DNA from: Chara braunii
Lineage: Eukaryota; Streptophyta; Charophyceae; Charales; Characeae
Length of the DNA: 20,000 bases
Assembly (NCBI GenBank): GCA_003427395.1
Contig: BFEA01000095.1
Span: forward strand, 1,058,841-1,078,840
Reading direction: 5' to 3'
This document shows, piece after piece, positions 1 to 9,523 of the stretch. The position numbers and the translations under genes are program-made. Below the pieces are notes generated by a model, which saw only the letters and a program-made list of their open reading frames with translations, made no database searches and was not told the origin of the DNA. Numbering within the stretch: the first letter of the stretch is position 1; every line of letters starts with the position of its first letter.

Positions 1-1557
1 GGGTCGTCCGGCGGTGGCGGGGTTGGATGAACCCCGCGGCGGGGGTCCGGGGTCCGCAGCCTAACACCGGCTTTGCCCCCGAGGTTCCCCGCTCGACAAC
101 GCTGGCCGTGACAGCAAGGCGAGTAGCGTAAAAGTGATGGAAGGTGGAAGTCAGAAAGGGGTTGCAAGGGAACGAGAGCGGGGTATCGATCTGCCGGAGG
201 GTCAGAAAGTGAAGGGGACGACGAGATAATGACCGGGGACATAGCCCGATGCCCCGCATCGCCATGTGTTCGAACAGGGGGACGGGGGGAAGGGGAGGGG
301 GAGCGGCTTCGTCGCCTCCGCGCCGGCGGCGTGCTCGAAGTCTTTGCAGGAGGGAGCTCATCTTCTATTGTTGGCATCTCGGGATCTCTGGTCGGATCAA
401 CCGGTGTCGAGCGCATCAGTCCTACACCGCACAGGGCAGCACGGGACCCTCCCGGTCGCGTCACGCACGAGTTGGTCCTAAATCCTCGTCGCAAATATAC
501 GTGGAGCTTCCGCAAAGCCGCTCCGGCCGAGTGCACCAGCCATACCTCTCGCGAGCCCCTACGACAGGATAGGGCCTACGCGAGTTGTCATCTTACGTGG
601 GCGTATCCCCGTCGAGCTACCAGTCCACATTACGAAAGCTAATCAGTTGCAATCGCAGAGGTGGACCAGCCGAGGGTGTTTCTCGTTCGCTGTAGCATAG
701 GGGGTACGCGCGGTAATACGCCTCTGTCGGACCTACACGCGAACCGACGCCTTAGGGGGGCTGAAGTCCCATGCGCGACTCGTCGTCGTTCGACTATGAC
801 GTATCCCACTCGCCACGTGCACACCACACTACAAAATGCAAAAATAAATAACACACACACACATACACACAAAATGACACAACACAAACAACGCGACAAC
901 GCTCCTAGTCCCTCGGTAGCCATCCCATAACTTTCCGATGCGGAAATCGGATAGGCGCCGCGCGCGAGGCTTAATATAAAACAGTGCGGACGCAGGGCTA
1001 ATTCATACTGATTCGCAATGCAAGCGTACGCAGGCGGTTGCAATGATGGCGTACTATGTAGTACCCATACTCATGCGGTCCTCGTTAACCTCGAGGGTCG
1101 CATTCGACACTCAAGTGTCAGCAGACACCCGCTTTGAGGCTTAACATCTCGACGCTGGACAAGACCACACACCCTCTTCTCCACCCTGTGCAGAATGGGT
1201 GGTACACAGGTCCATACTTGTGGTAACAGTCGTTTCTTACTGCCCTGGAGATGAGCCCCACTCCAGGCCTGGACAGAAGTCTAGGGGTTTGACTTTTACG
1301 GCTACCACGGACTACAACGTCCAACTATAAAATCCTAAAAAGCAAAAATAGGCCGAAGGTCCCCCTACCCCAAAAATCATAACCTCGGGTACCCTTTTCG
1401 GTTGGTATCAGCGGGCTATAATAATCCCAAACATTCATGCATACGTGCGAATCCCTTAATCCCATAACTTTTGGACACTAGGATGGCTAAACGTCACGCG
1501 CAGAATTTTGATATAAAGTCGCGCAGTTGCAGGCCGGTCCTATACCAACTGACAATG
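1..1557. other. Non-coding, GC-rich at the left end; no gene recognised
   Basis: Apart from the (AC)n run and a 12-base perfect palindrome TCCAGGCCTGGA at 1262-1273, nothing structured is seen. Open frames of 68-137 codons on either strand have skewed composition (Arg/Pro/Ser-rich in GC-rich DNA) and no known motif, as expected by chance. Confidence 0.5.
851..870. repeat. (AC)n microsatellite
   Basis: Ten AC repeats with one T interruption, followed by further A/C-rich sequence. Confidence 0.9.
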
Positions 1558-1586
1558 TTAGTCATATGTGGTAATTGCAGCTCCGG

Positions 1587-1670
1587 CCTCGCGATATTGA
1601 ATGGCTGAACGAATATATCGTGAGGGGTCGCCCCTCACGATATTGAACGGCTGAAGGACATGCCGTTCAA
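1587..1670. repeat. Nested direct and inverted repeats
   Basis: CCTCGCGATATTGAATGGCTGAA at 1587 recurs at 1633 with two changes (period 46). Between them lies a perfect 13-base inverted repeat, ATATCGTGAGGGG/CCCCTCACGATAT (1615-1627 and 1631-1643, loop TCG). The right copy's TTGAACGGC (1643-1651) pairs with GCCGTTCAA (1662-1670). Two strong hairpins therefore abut and share a base at 1643. Confidence 0.88.
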
Positions 1671-1930
1671 CCCTCGCGACATTTCTGCCCTCAGGGTTGG
1701 GTGTCTCGATAGGCATAGTAGATCGGCTCTGCGTGAGGGGAAGTCCCTTCCCTGCAGAGTCTAGGGGTCGGGGTGTCCTCGACAAGGACCTCGAATCCCG
1801 GCCCAGGACCAACGTCCGACCAAGAAACCCTTAAGAAGCAAACAAGCAAAAGGAAGGGTCTTCCTTGCATCTCTCGATCTTAACCCCTAAGTAGGCCTTT
1901 AGTACAAGGCCCCTCACGTCTAACATGAGT

Positions 1931-2025
1931 ACACACATATATATAAGTATAGGGGGGGGTAAGTATGTGACGATCACTTCTCACAGTCTCAGTGGGGCTC
2001 CTCACAACCATATATATATGTGTGT
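1931..2025. repeat. Inverted microsatellite pair
   Basis: ACACACATATATATA at 1931-1945 and its exact reverse complement at 2011-2025 flank 65 bases. Both are simple-sequence runs, so pairing may be fortuitous. Confidence 0.8.
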
Positions 2026-2345
2026 GATCGCAGGCAGTCAAATCCAAAATCCGAACCACAGAACATACCTGCAATCACATAAAAAAGTCCAACCAAGGTC
2101 CACACACTACACCGAGTCAACCCCAACCAATCTCGATACCCATACCCCTCGCTTTAGTCATTCAAGCCCCAGCCTCTGTCCAACCAACCATAATTAAATA
2201 CTCAGCACCTTTGTTAAATGGCCATTCAATAAAAGTCCGGGTGAAACCTCAACAAAACAACAAAATCACCAAGGCTAAAGCCTTTTAGGTTGAGTATGGA
2301 GGGTGAGTTGGAGTTGAGTCGTAAACCGATGAATCGGCCACCGAC

Positions 2346-2480
2346 CTGTTATGAGTGATAACAGAAGGTGATCCTCAAGGGATCAGTCTGAATCTATTCC
2401 TGATCTCGATCCAAAATGGCCCGAAAGACCTGTAGCATATGACAGGTCAACCCCCATGCTAACCTTATGAGTCCATGGGG
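2346..2480. repeat. Four consecutive short hairpins
   Basis: CTGTTAT/ATAACAG at 2346-2364, GATCC/GGATC at 2370-2384, GACCTGT/ACAGGTC at 2427-2448, and CCCCATG/CATGGGG at 2452-2480. The last loop contains ACCTTATGAG, similar to the core of the array at 3.6-4.5 kb. They lie at the left end of the repeat region, which continues as ordinary AT-rich DNA to 2640. Confidence 0.7.
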
Positions 2481-2650
2481 AATAATTTCCTCGTCACGAT
2501 CTCATGGGAGTTTTTCTAACTAACTATGCTTAGATTTATTCCCAAATGAGGGTCCAAAGTAACATGTATTTATGACAGAGTCTTTCCTATCAAGGGCGAA
2601 ATGCTTAGGTCGCCACCTGTCAAATATACTCCAACTCTTCTAATTTGAGG

Positions 2651-3400
2651 AAATTTCGGCAACGCTTCCCATAGGAAAGTGTATTTTCAGAATCTATACA
2701 GACTTAAATATGAAAGGATAGAAAAATCTTTAGCCCTGAAAAGTCAAATTTTATCAAACTCTCTAAATTAGTAAAAATTTGGGCAGCACTCTCTTTAGAA
2801 AGAGAGACTTTCCAGATTTATACTAAGTCAGATTCGAACTCAAAAAAAAAACTCGATTCCAACTCGGACAAAAGTTAACTAACTCCTTAGTTTTGCAAAA
2901 ATTTCGGCAGCACTCCCTCTAGAAAAAGTGTTATTCCAAAATTTATACCGAACTAAGTTAAAAAAAAAAAATAAAGATGACTTTGACTTTTCAAAGTCCA
3001 ATTTTGTCTAACTCCCTGATTTAGCAAAAATTTGGGCAGCACTCCCTCTAGAAAAAGTGTTATTCCAAAATTTATACCGAACTAAGTTAAAAAAAAAAAA
3101 TAAAGATGACTTTGACTTTTCAAAGTCCAATTTTGTCTAACTCCCTGATTTAGCAAAAATTTGGGCAGCACTCCCTCTAGAAAATGAGACTTTGCAGATT
3201 TTACTAAGTGAGATAACAAGAAAAGATAGGCTGAACTTTAAAAGATCACATTTTGACTAACGCGTTGGTTTTATAGAAATTTCGGTAGCGCTTCCCGCAG
3301 GAATAGTGGCTTGCCAAGATTTATATAAAGCCAAGTATAAGAAATGATCCCAGAAAATGCAAGAACTGATCTAAGTAAAAAAAAGTTACTACATAAAATG
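2651..3400. repeat. Degenerate tandem array, period 120-129 bases
   Basis: Six units carry the marker AAATTT(C/G)GGCAGCACT(C/T)CC, with AAATTT at 2651, 2775, 2899, 3028, 3157 and 3277 (spacings 124, 124, 129, 129, 120). Each is followed by a GAAA(A)...TTCCA(A)A(A)TTTATA stretch. Units are AT-rich with short A runs and no open frame. Similar GGCAGCAC-type arrays are known to me from non-coding parts of plant Ty3/gypsy elements, a resemblance I cannot verify here. Confidence 0.85.
2906..3184. repeat. Exact 129-base tandem duplication within the array
   Basis: Every base from 2906 to 3055 equals the base 129 positions later, including a run of twelve A. Each full copy contains a perfect hairpin GACTTTGA/TCAAAGTC with a CTTT loop (2979-2998 and 3108-3127). 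Surrounding units of the same array are clearly diverged, so this duplication is much younger than the array. Confidence 0.92.
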
Positions 3401-3609
3401 CAGAAATTGAAACTAACTTTTATCGCTCTAGCATGTGACGAGCAACTAAAATAACTACCTATCAAACTGAAACTCAGATAAAGTAGAGATCTCACTCAAC
3501 CACATGCAGGTCAAACCACATGGGTAAGTACTCTCCCTATCCCAAGTTCATCTGGACAAACAATAGTTCATAACATTTCAGTAACTTAACCCTTTATACC
3601 CTACTTACA

Positions 3610-4540
3610 TAAGGCATAAGATCAAGTCACCCAAACTTATGGAATGTGCCTTACTTAGCCAGACATAGAGTCAGGTCACCCAAACTTATGGAATGAGCCC
3701 AACTTAGCCAAAGAGTATACACAAACAGAGCGCACAACTATTTATCTCTTCTTATGGAATATGACTAGACCACTCTAGTCGCCCTGAACTTGTTTAAGAT
3801 ATCCAATTTATATATACCTGTCTTCCCTTTGTCTGAACTAACTTAATTTCAGCCTGCCCCAACTTACCACCAATTATATTCTTAATTATACTCTCTTGAA
3901 GTTGTGATAGGCTATAGTCAGACCACCTAAACTTATAGAACGGTCTGATAAGCATGTTCTTAAATAGAATAATAATAAAATATAGCCAAGTTGTAACCTT
4001 TGGGTTCCAACATGTGCGAGGCGTTGAGTCAGACCACCTGAACATACAGAACAGTCTGACTCTCTGCTTGATTTGTTTATTTCTGATCCATTTTATGTGT
4101 AGCATTGGGTTAGATCACCTGAACTTACAGAACAATCTGCCCTTTGTCAAGTTCATTTTCTCAGAATAAAAGCAGGAAGAGGCTAATCCACCTAAACTTA
4201 TAGAACGGCTTAGACCTCCTCGTTCATAATCAAATAAACTGTGGAGAACCCAAAATAAACAAGGCGACCAAGACACCTGAACTTACAGAACGCACTTGGT
4301 CCCTGAAAAGTCAGCCACAGTCAGCCCTCCCAAGTCAGAGCAGTCAGGTCACCTAAACTTATAGAACAGTCCGGCCCTCCATGCAAAACCACAACACTGG
4401 GTCTCCTCAAACTTATGGGGACTTCCCAGCCACCAGAGCAATCAGACCCCCTAAACTTATAGAAAGGGTCTGACGCTCCACTCAAGTGAAAATAAACGTA
4501 GCGCTGAGTCCCCCCAAGCTTATGGGGACCTCCCAGCCTT
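3610..4540. repeat. Array of about twelve hairpin-forming units with a shared loop core
   Basis: Units share a core like CACCTAAACTTATAGAACG (variants AACTTACAGAAC, AACTTATGGGG), with cores near 3634, 3684, 3740, 3930, 4041, 4121, 4195, 4281, 4356, 4409, 4453 and 4516. Most cores sit in the loop of an inverted repeat whose arms differ between units: TCAGACC/GGTCTGA at 3918/3942, GAGTCAGAC/GTCTGACTC at 4026/4054, GACCAAG/CTTGGTC at 4266/4295, TCAGACCC/GGGTCTGA at 4442/4466 with an outer GAGC/GCTC, CTGGG/CCCAG at 4397/4425, and GTCCCC/GGGGAC at 4508/4524. Units near 3684 and 4356 pair poorly. I do not recognise the family. Confidence 0.85.
3763..3780. repeat. Small perfect hairpin next to one array unit
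   Basis: GACTAGA and TCTAGTC flank a four-base loop (CCAC), directly after a CTTATGGAAT core. Unlike the other units the core lies beside the stem and outside the loop. Confidence 0.8.
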
Positions 4541-5020
4541 AATGACCCAGTCAAACCTCATGCAACTCAGTCTTCCAACAATCTGCTTTCATACAATCAA
4601 TAAAGTTGAAACTGAGATTAAGCAGACATTCATTTACTTGGTCTGATTCAGTGTCTTGAAAGTCAAACAAAGGTCAAAGTAGGGTTGCACACCATATACT
4701 CAGTCAAAGGTGCAATGGGTAATACAGATAGGGGTTATAACTGGATTTATAGAGGGAAAGCAATGGTTACCTGTCAGCTCCCTGCCCCCAGAACTCCTCC
4801 TAAGTTCCGGCAGAGCTCTCGCAATCGGTGGGATAACTCCCCACAGAGTCTTGCTGCGGTCCTACCAGTTGCAATCCCGCCTGCCGCCTTCCTCTCAGAA
4901 ACCAGGGGACTAGACTTAGAGTAAGAAGGATAGAAAGAGAAGGTTTTTAGACTCTAAGATCCAAGAAGGGTGCTCTCAGACTCACAGGAGAGGGCCTTGC
5001 TATCTTGAACCGCCTGAGGG
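4541..5020. other. Non-coding DNA next to the candidate PBS
   Basis: No gene is recognised. Two overlapping plus-strand open frames near 4685-4924 have no motif. If the PBS call is right this is the leader of the second element (minus-strand reading from 5020 downwards). Confidence 0.4.
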
Positions 5021-5047
5021 CCCCACAATGGCATCCAAAATGTGACA
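5021..5047 (-). other. Candidate LTR edge and primer-binding site of a second, minus-strand LTR element
   Basis: On the minus strand the sequence reads CTGTCACA, then TTT, then TGGATGCCATTGTGGGG (5037 down to 5021). An LTR ending in CA, a 0-3 base spacer and a PBS starting TGG is the standard arrangement. The PBS-like part resembles the Asp-tRNA site of plant Tat/Athila elements (TGGCGCCGTTGCCGGGG) after CpG decay, allowing two single-base gaps. This reading makes the repeat blocks at 2.3-4.6 kb the internal DNA of that element. No gag or pol of such an element is visible here. Confidence 0.35.
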
Positions 5048-7770
5048 GCTTGGTCAAACTCTGAAGTCAAACTGCCGAGGTCACCCTCCTAGCGACTTCT
5101 CAGCTCGCAGCACCGCCTCCCTAGCAGCTCAGCCGCCCTCTTTTACATCACACCTCCGCTCTCTGTCAGTGTCCGGCAATAGCAACACTAATCACTCTTA
5201 GCAACAGCAACCGTAACGTATGTCGATGTCAAACCAGCAGACCGTCGGCCCCGCAGACTGCCTACTCCGCCCTGTAGGATGAATGGCATATCAACCAATA
5301 CGCGAATCTTCAAACCCCCGTTGTTCGCTCCTCATTACTCTGTGCTTCGGAACATGCGGTATAACGGCTGAACAGGCCAGTCTGCCTTGCTTTCTCCAAG
5401 CGGCCGCATGGGCAATGCACCCGCAAACGGTTAGGCCTGTACCTTTGTGGCTAGTATGTTTGCTGCACAGTCTGGTGAAATGAATAACATGTTGGTCAAC
5501 AGGCACGTCTCCAACCATGTTGCTTACTTCTCCGTGTTGCAGGATGAGTAACGACGGAATAAGTCTTCCGCTAGAACATGGAAAGATGCAGCCGTCAAGT
5601 AAACACCTTACCCGCTGTCGGAATCATACTTCCTCCAGCCTTCCTCTTACGTATGTACCCGCGCGTTGCCTAGCTCGTGTCTGTCGCCCTTGCTTTCTTG
5701 TTAGCTTGTTTCGCTCTGCTCTTAGTCTCCTCCTCCCTCACACATACCCCTACCACATTGTGCTCATTCATACACACCAACCTAGTGCTCTTTACACTTC
5801 CTCCACCAAATAATGGTCAGGTTCATAGGCTCCAACAGGGCAGCATGGTGATAAAATAACGGGGTCACGATAAGCAACACAAGACATGTGCGATGTTCAC
5901 ACTTGCGTGACCACGAACCGCATGACTACAAGGAGTGAATCCGATTGATGACTTCGACACTCCTGTGGTGAATAACAAACTTTTCCGCAGCAAAGGTAGA
6001 CAATGGCCTCAAGGGCACAATCACCACGATCAGCAACATGAAAGGCACAATCACCATAAGCAGCAGTATGGCCGCCTCGAACAACCTTATGACCCTCTCG
6101 AAGGGTAGCCGTGGGCCTGGACGTCGGACGAAACCCGCTACGAACAGCAACGGGTGAAGATCCTACGGATCTCGATGACAACGACTACTCCGAGCAGACG
6201 AAAGCAAGGGAGCAGGCTATAGACCAACACAGCCTGATCTGCATTCACAACGATTACCACTACAGTGAAGATGAGGATGAACACTGTGAACACAAAGCAG
6301 GTATAAGCGGACATAGGCTATACCCCACTGCTTTCAAATATATATATATATATAAAAAGGAAAAGAATCTTTTGTCAGAAACGGGGAGGATTCATCCCCC
6401 TTTACGCGCAGCCTTTACTGCTCGTAGCGGCCGAATACGTGGACGAGATCAATTTCTACCGCGGCCATTGTCTTTAGAATGTCCAAAAACCCCAACTTAG
6501 TATCTTCTCTTGCGCGATTCGACTAAACAAACGAGCGAGATACTAGATTTCTACTTTCGGCCATATCCGTCTCTGAAAACCTCCGCGCGATTCCTTTTTC
6601 CTACTAACTCTTCCTACACTGGCTCTCGTGCTACTCAGACTTCAGATCCGGGGTCGCCCTCCCTGAAAACCCCCGAATAGACTCCTTCAACCGATTTCGT
6701 TTACTATTGGCTAAACCATGCCTTTCTCCCCTTTGTTTTTCTGTTCCCTCCCCAGCTCCGCGGGGTCACATTCCCTTACACCGACTAACTTACTAACCTA
6801 CTACAAATTATAATCCCGTCATCACTTTCGGCCGACCCAAAGACCCCAGTTGAGCATATTAGCTTGTCTGATTCTATCAAGAATCAAACGAGCTACGCGA
6901 CTTCCCATTCGACATAGCCTCGTCTCTTGCTCCACTCCACCATTCCTCTCTCCGAATGCATTCGCGCAGCATCCCGTCCAGATTCAGTTCCTCCCCCCCC
7001 ATTCGCTTCCTGGCCCTCGCCGTCTTTCTGCCCGCCTTACTCTTCGTTCATCCCCAGTCATGCACTGACCCAGTGGGATTTCTAGGTTAGATTCATCCCA
7101 CCTTTACCTGTCTGCAGCCTTCGCCCGTCGCCCTTCCGCCTCGCCTCACCGCGCTACTGTTCGCCTCCCGCTACCTCTACACCCGTGATCTTCAACTCTC
7201 GGTCCTACCACCTGCCGCCTTGTTGCCTTAGCGTCGAGCCTGGGCTGCCTCTCTTTGCCTCTTTAGCGCTGCCCTATCGCAACTAACGCATTGCCCGTTT
7301 GGTAGCCTTTCCGCTCCGCCTCGCTCCACCCGCAACTGCTAGCGCAATCCAGCCGGACCCGTCACTCTGGCTCAACGCTCCGGCGACTTGAACAGCTGCG
7401 TGTCCCTGCGGAGTCAACCACTAGGCAACTTTAGTCGTCCCAGCGGAGGTGCTGCAGTAGTATAACCGCGGTCCTACTCCCTGCTATAGTGTACCTTGGT
7501 TCATTATGCTACAGTCCAGTTCTTGCCTATTCAGCCTCGACGGGCATGCTCCCACTCAAACTTCTCGCGGCAGATCACGGTTGGTGGGCAGTACACCTGC
7601 AAAGGGTCCGCACCACCCAGATTTCTTCCACCTCGTGAGCTAGTCACCCACCGGCTCACATACCCGTTAGCCTCCTGGTATGTAATTTTCACTGTGATCA
7701 AGGATAAAGGAATTTCGCCAACGTCCCGAACACTCGAGGGCCCAAACTTTGGTCTTTTTCTCCTCCCTTT
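5048..7770. other. Non-coding stretch, possibly LTR-derived
   Basis: If the edge at 5041 is an LTR terminus, the first part of this stretch would be LTR. I could not find the matching opposite end. Contents are an imperfect 30-base direct repeat at 6014-6073 (GGCACAATCACCA twice), an (AT)n run at 6338-6354 and a pyrimidine-rich tract from about 6480 to 7480. Open frames of 60-130 codons exist but none shows a known motif or believable composition. One minus-strand frame at 5926-6150 is hydrophobic, which I treat as chance. Confidence 0.45.
6338..6354. repeat. (AT)n microsatellite
   Basis: Alternating A/T run of 17 bases followed by AAAAGG, which makes it look like a TATA box on the plus strand. 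No gene follows that would support that role. Confidence 0.85.
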
Positions 7771-7773
7771 CTC

Positions 7774-7796
7774 TTTTTTTTTTTTTTTTTTTTTTT
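7774..7796. repeat. Homopolymer T(23), poly(A) on the minus strand
   Basis: Twenty-three consecutive T residues on the plus strand. Together with the upstream tRNA-like head on the minus strand it is read as the poly(A) tail of a retroposed unit. Confidence 0.9.
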
Positions 7797-7984
7797 GATG
7801 GTGTGCCCACTGCGCTGGGCCTTCTGGGTCCGCGGCCGGTCTCGAAACCTGCGCCGGGCCCAGACCAAAACAAAAAGAAAATAATAATAATTATAAAATC
7901 AATCCCAAAGAAAAAACAACAAAACTAGCGGGACCTGGGCGCTGGATTTACCACTACTTTCCCGTGGCCCTGCAGCGTGGGCCC

Positions 7985-8096
7985 GCGTTCGGACTTCCCG
8001 GACAAAACTAAGGGGGATAGTCCCACGGGACCCTCAACCTGCGTTCGGACTTCCCCGGCAAAACTAAGGGGGATAGTCCCACGAGACCCTCAACCC
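7985..8096. repeat. 56-base tandem duplication
   Basis: The segment beginning GCGTTCGGACTTCCC is present at 7985 and again at 8041, with only a few differences between the copies (for example CCCGGACA versus CCCCGGCA, and ACGGGACC versus ACGAGACC). It lies inside the body of the SINE-like unit. Confidence 0.9.
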
Positions 8097-8620
8097 CTCA
8101 GCCCTTCCAACGCTCCGTTGGTCCTTCGTCGTCGCCCGCTAGCCTCGAATCCTGTACCTCTGCCTTATGAGTCCAATACCATAACCAATTGGGCTAAGCC
8201 CAAGCCTAGGACCAGCCGGCGCGGAATCCTATATGAATCAGTGTAGCATGGTGCTTAGCTGAGAAAGCAGCATCGGCCTCGTTTTCTACCTACACTAACG
8301 TGCTTCCGCTAGAAATTCGCGCAGGCTTACCCAACTGCACCATGGCTGCCGCACACCTCATCCTACCGTCGGTCGCGCGTGTCAAACAAAGACGAGCTTT
8401 TATTCTTTACTCTAATTAGTAGGCAAAAGTCACCCCGACTTTGTTAAACCGGCTACACAATCAAGCGGAAAAATCACACGCGCGCCTTAAAACTGCGTGC
8501 TCACACATCTTTCCTTAACCTAATATCCCTCAGCTTGTGCGTGGACAATTCTCACAACCCGCGCGAACACTCCAAAATTCTAATTTTAATCAAACTTTCA
8601 GTCACTTACAAAAAGCCAGG

Positions 8621-9523
8621 GCGGATACCCTTGTAAGGGTATTCGCACCGACAGCTTACCGGACCATATTAAGCGACGTCCTCGTCGCTTTGCAGGATAA
8701 AAAAAAATATTAACTCAGCCACAATCCAAAATGCTGACGAGCAGGGTACCAATCCGATTGACCGACAGACTCAGGTTCGAAGCCTTCAATAATCCATGCC
8801 AAACACAACTTTATGCTGTCAGGATTCCAACCTGGGTCTCTAGCGTCCTGACATTCGGACATCGGGGTACTCACCACTGTACTACAGCATAAGTTTCATT
8901 GGATCTCTCACTGTCCTCTCTCCCTTATCCTAAACAGACGCCGACCTCTCGTTGTGTGTCCTTAGCCTCCACCCCGTAAACAAGGTCGTGACTAGGGACG
9001 CGGGCCCTAACTGAGACCTTCGAAGGTATCCTCTCGTCTTCCTCCCAAAATTATCACATCAAGCGCATATATATATATATCACATAAATCTTCACATAGA
9101 TTCTTCCTGCAGTCTAGTACAGGAAGGCCTGGTCTCCATCTCGGCCCACCATAGCCTGGGTGATCATGCAAGATCTATGGCCCACCGCGTCGTTATTTTA
9201 GTGGTAGTGCCCTCGCGGGTTGCGCCACGATAAGCTTCTCCTGATAAGCACTCAATCAGGATTTCTCAAAAGACTCACATGAATCGACTCCTATCCCACG
9301 CCTTTCCGCAGGAGTAAAACCCTCCGAGACGTTTTACGCCCCTTGGCAAGACGCAGACTCTCTGCTCAGGTTATGCAGAACAGCGGTCAACACTAAGGGT
9401 TGCACCTTAGTGATGTTAGTTATACCCCTAATTGGGTCTCTCATAAATGTCCAAGATTAGCACAAGTGGCCGAACGGTGTGTCGCAACAATACAGGTCTA
9501 TTGCAGGACTACGCATAGACCTG
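8621..9523. repeat. Cluster of short strong hairpins
   Basis: Perfect or near-perfect inverted repeats with short loops occur at 8621-8646 (12-base arms with one G-T pair), 8671-8690 (AAGCGACG/CGTCGCTT, loop TCCT), 9314-9337 (GTAAAAC/GTTTTAC), 9391-9412 (CACTAAGG/CCTTAGTG, loop of 6) and 9493-9523 (CAGGTCTA/TAGACCTG). Weaker 6-base stems lie at 9104-9125, 9149-9180 and 9240-9260; those are expected by chance in this length. The 7-12 base stems are fewer but stronger than chance suggests. Function is unknown. Confidence 0.6.
8811..8892 (-). pseudogene. tRNA-like fold (tRNA pseudogene or tRNA-derived element)
   Basis: On the minus strand an 8-base acceptor-like stem (TTATGCTG/CAGCATAA) closes the segment. 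An A-box-like TAGTACAGTGG lies at 8874-8884, with a 4-base D-stem (GTAC/GTAC) around AGTGGTGA. A B-box-like GGTTGGAATCC lies at 8822-8832 with a T-stem of 4 pairs. The A-to-B interval is 41 bases, longer than in a standard class I tRNA. The anticodon arm (TGTCC/GGACG, loop of 8) is displaced by several extra bases. The B box has GG where TTCGA is expected. The overall pattern resembles tRNA-His more than other tRNAs I know, but no clean anticodon can be assigned. Confidence 0.5.

Larger units (their letters stand above)
7774..8220 (-). mobile_element. SINE-like element with degenerate tRNA head and poly(A) tail
   Basis: Reading on the minus strand, a tRNA-like head has an A box TTAGCCCAATTGG (8185-8197), an anticodon-loop-like CTCATAA (8165-8171) and a B box GGATTCGAGGC (8142-8152). 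The A-to-B interval is 32 bases, as in tRNAs and tRNA-derived SINEs. The acceptor and anticodon stems do not pair well, so it is not a functional tRNA. The body includes a 56-base tandem duplication and ends in 23 A residues (T at 7774-7796 on the plus strand). Order of head, body and poly(A) is that of a tRNA-type SINE. I could not find a convincing target-site duplication, and the 5' end is approximate. Confidence 0.5.

Noticed and set aside
1-230. rDNA spacer or rRNA fragment because of the high GC content
   Set aside because: No stretch of conserved rRNA sequence could be recognised.
3610-4540. CRISPR-like array of repeats and spacers
   Set aside because: Repeats are diverged, spacing is irregular (about 43-190 bases) and the conserved core is a loop. 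The surrounding DNA is eukaryotic retroelement sequence.
5897-6181. Minus-strand open frames, one very hydrophobic, as a small membrane protein
   Set aside because: Two frames overlap the same low-complexity 30-base repeat, there is no convincing start context, and no family is recognised.
8142-8197. Functional elongator tRNA-Met (CAT anticodon) on the minus strand
   Set aside because: A and B boxes are visible, but acceptor, D and anticodon stems do not pair properly.
9461-9523. tRNA-Ser/Leu-like A box (GTGGCCGAACGGT) followed by a long hairpin resembling a variable arm
   Set aside because: No B box at the right distance and no acceptor stem.
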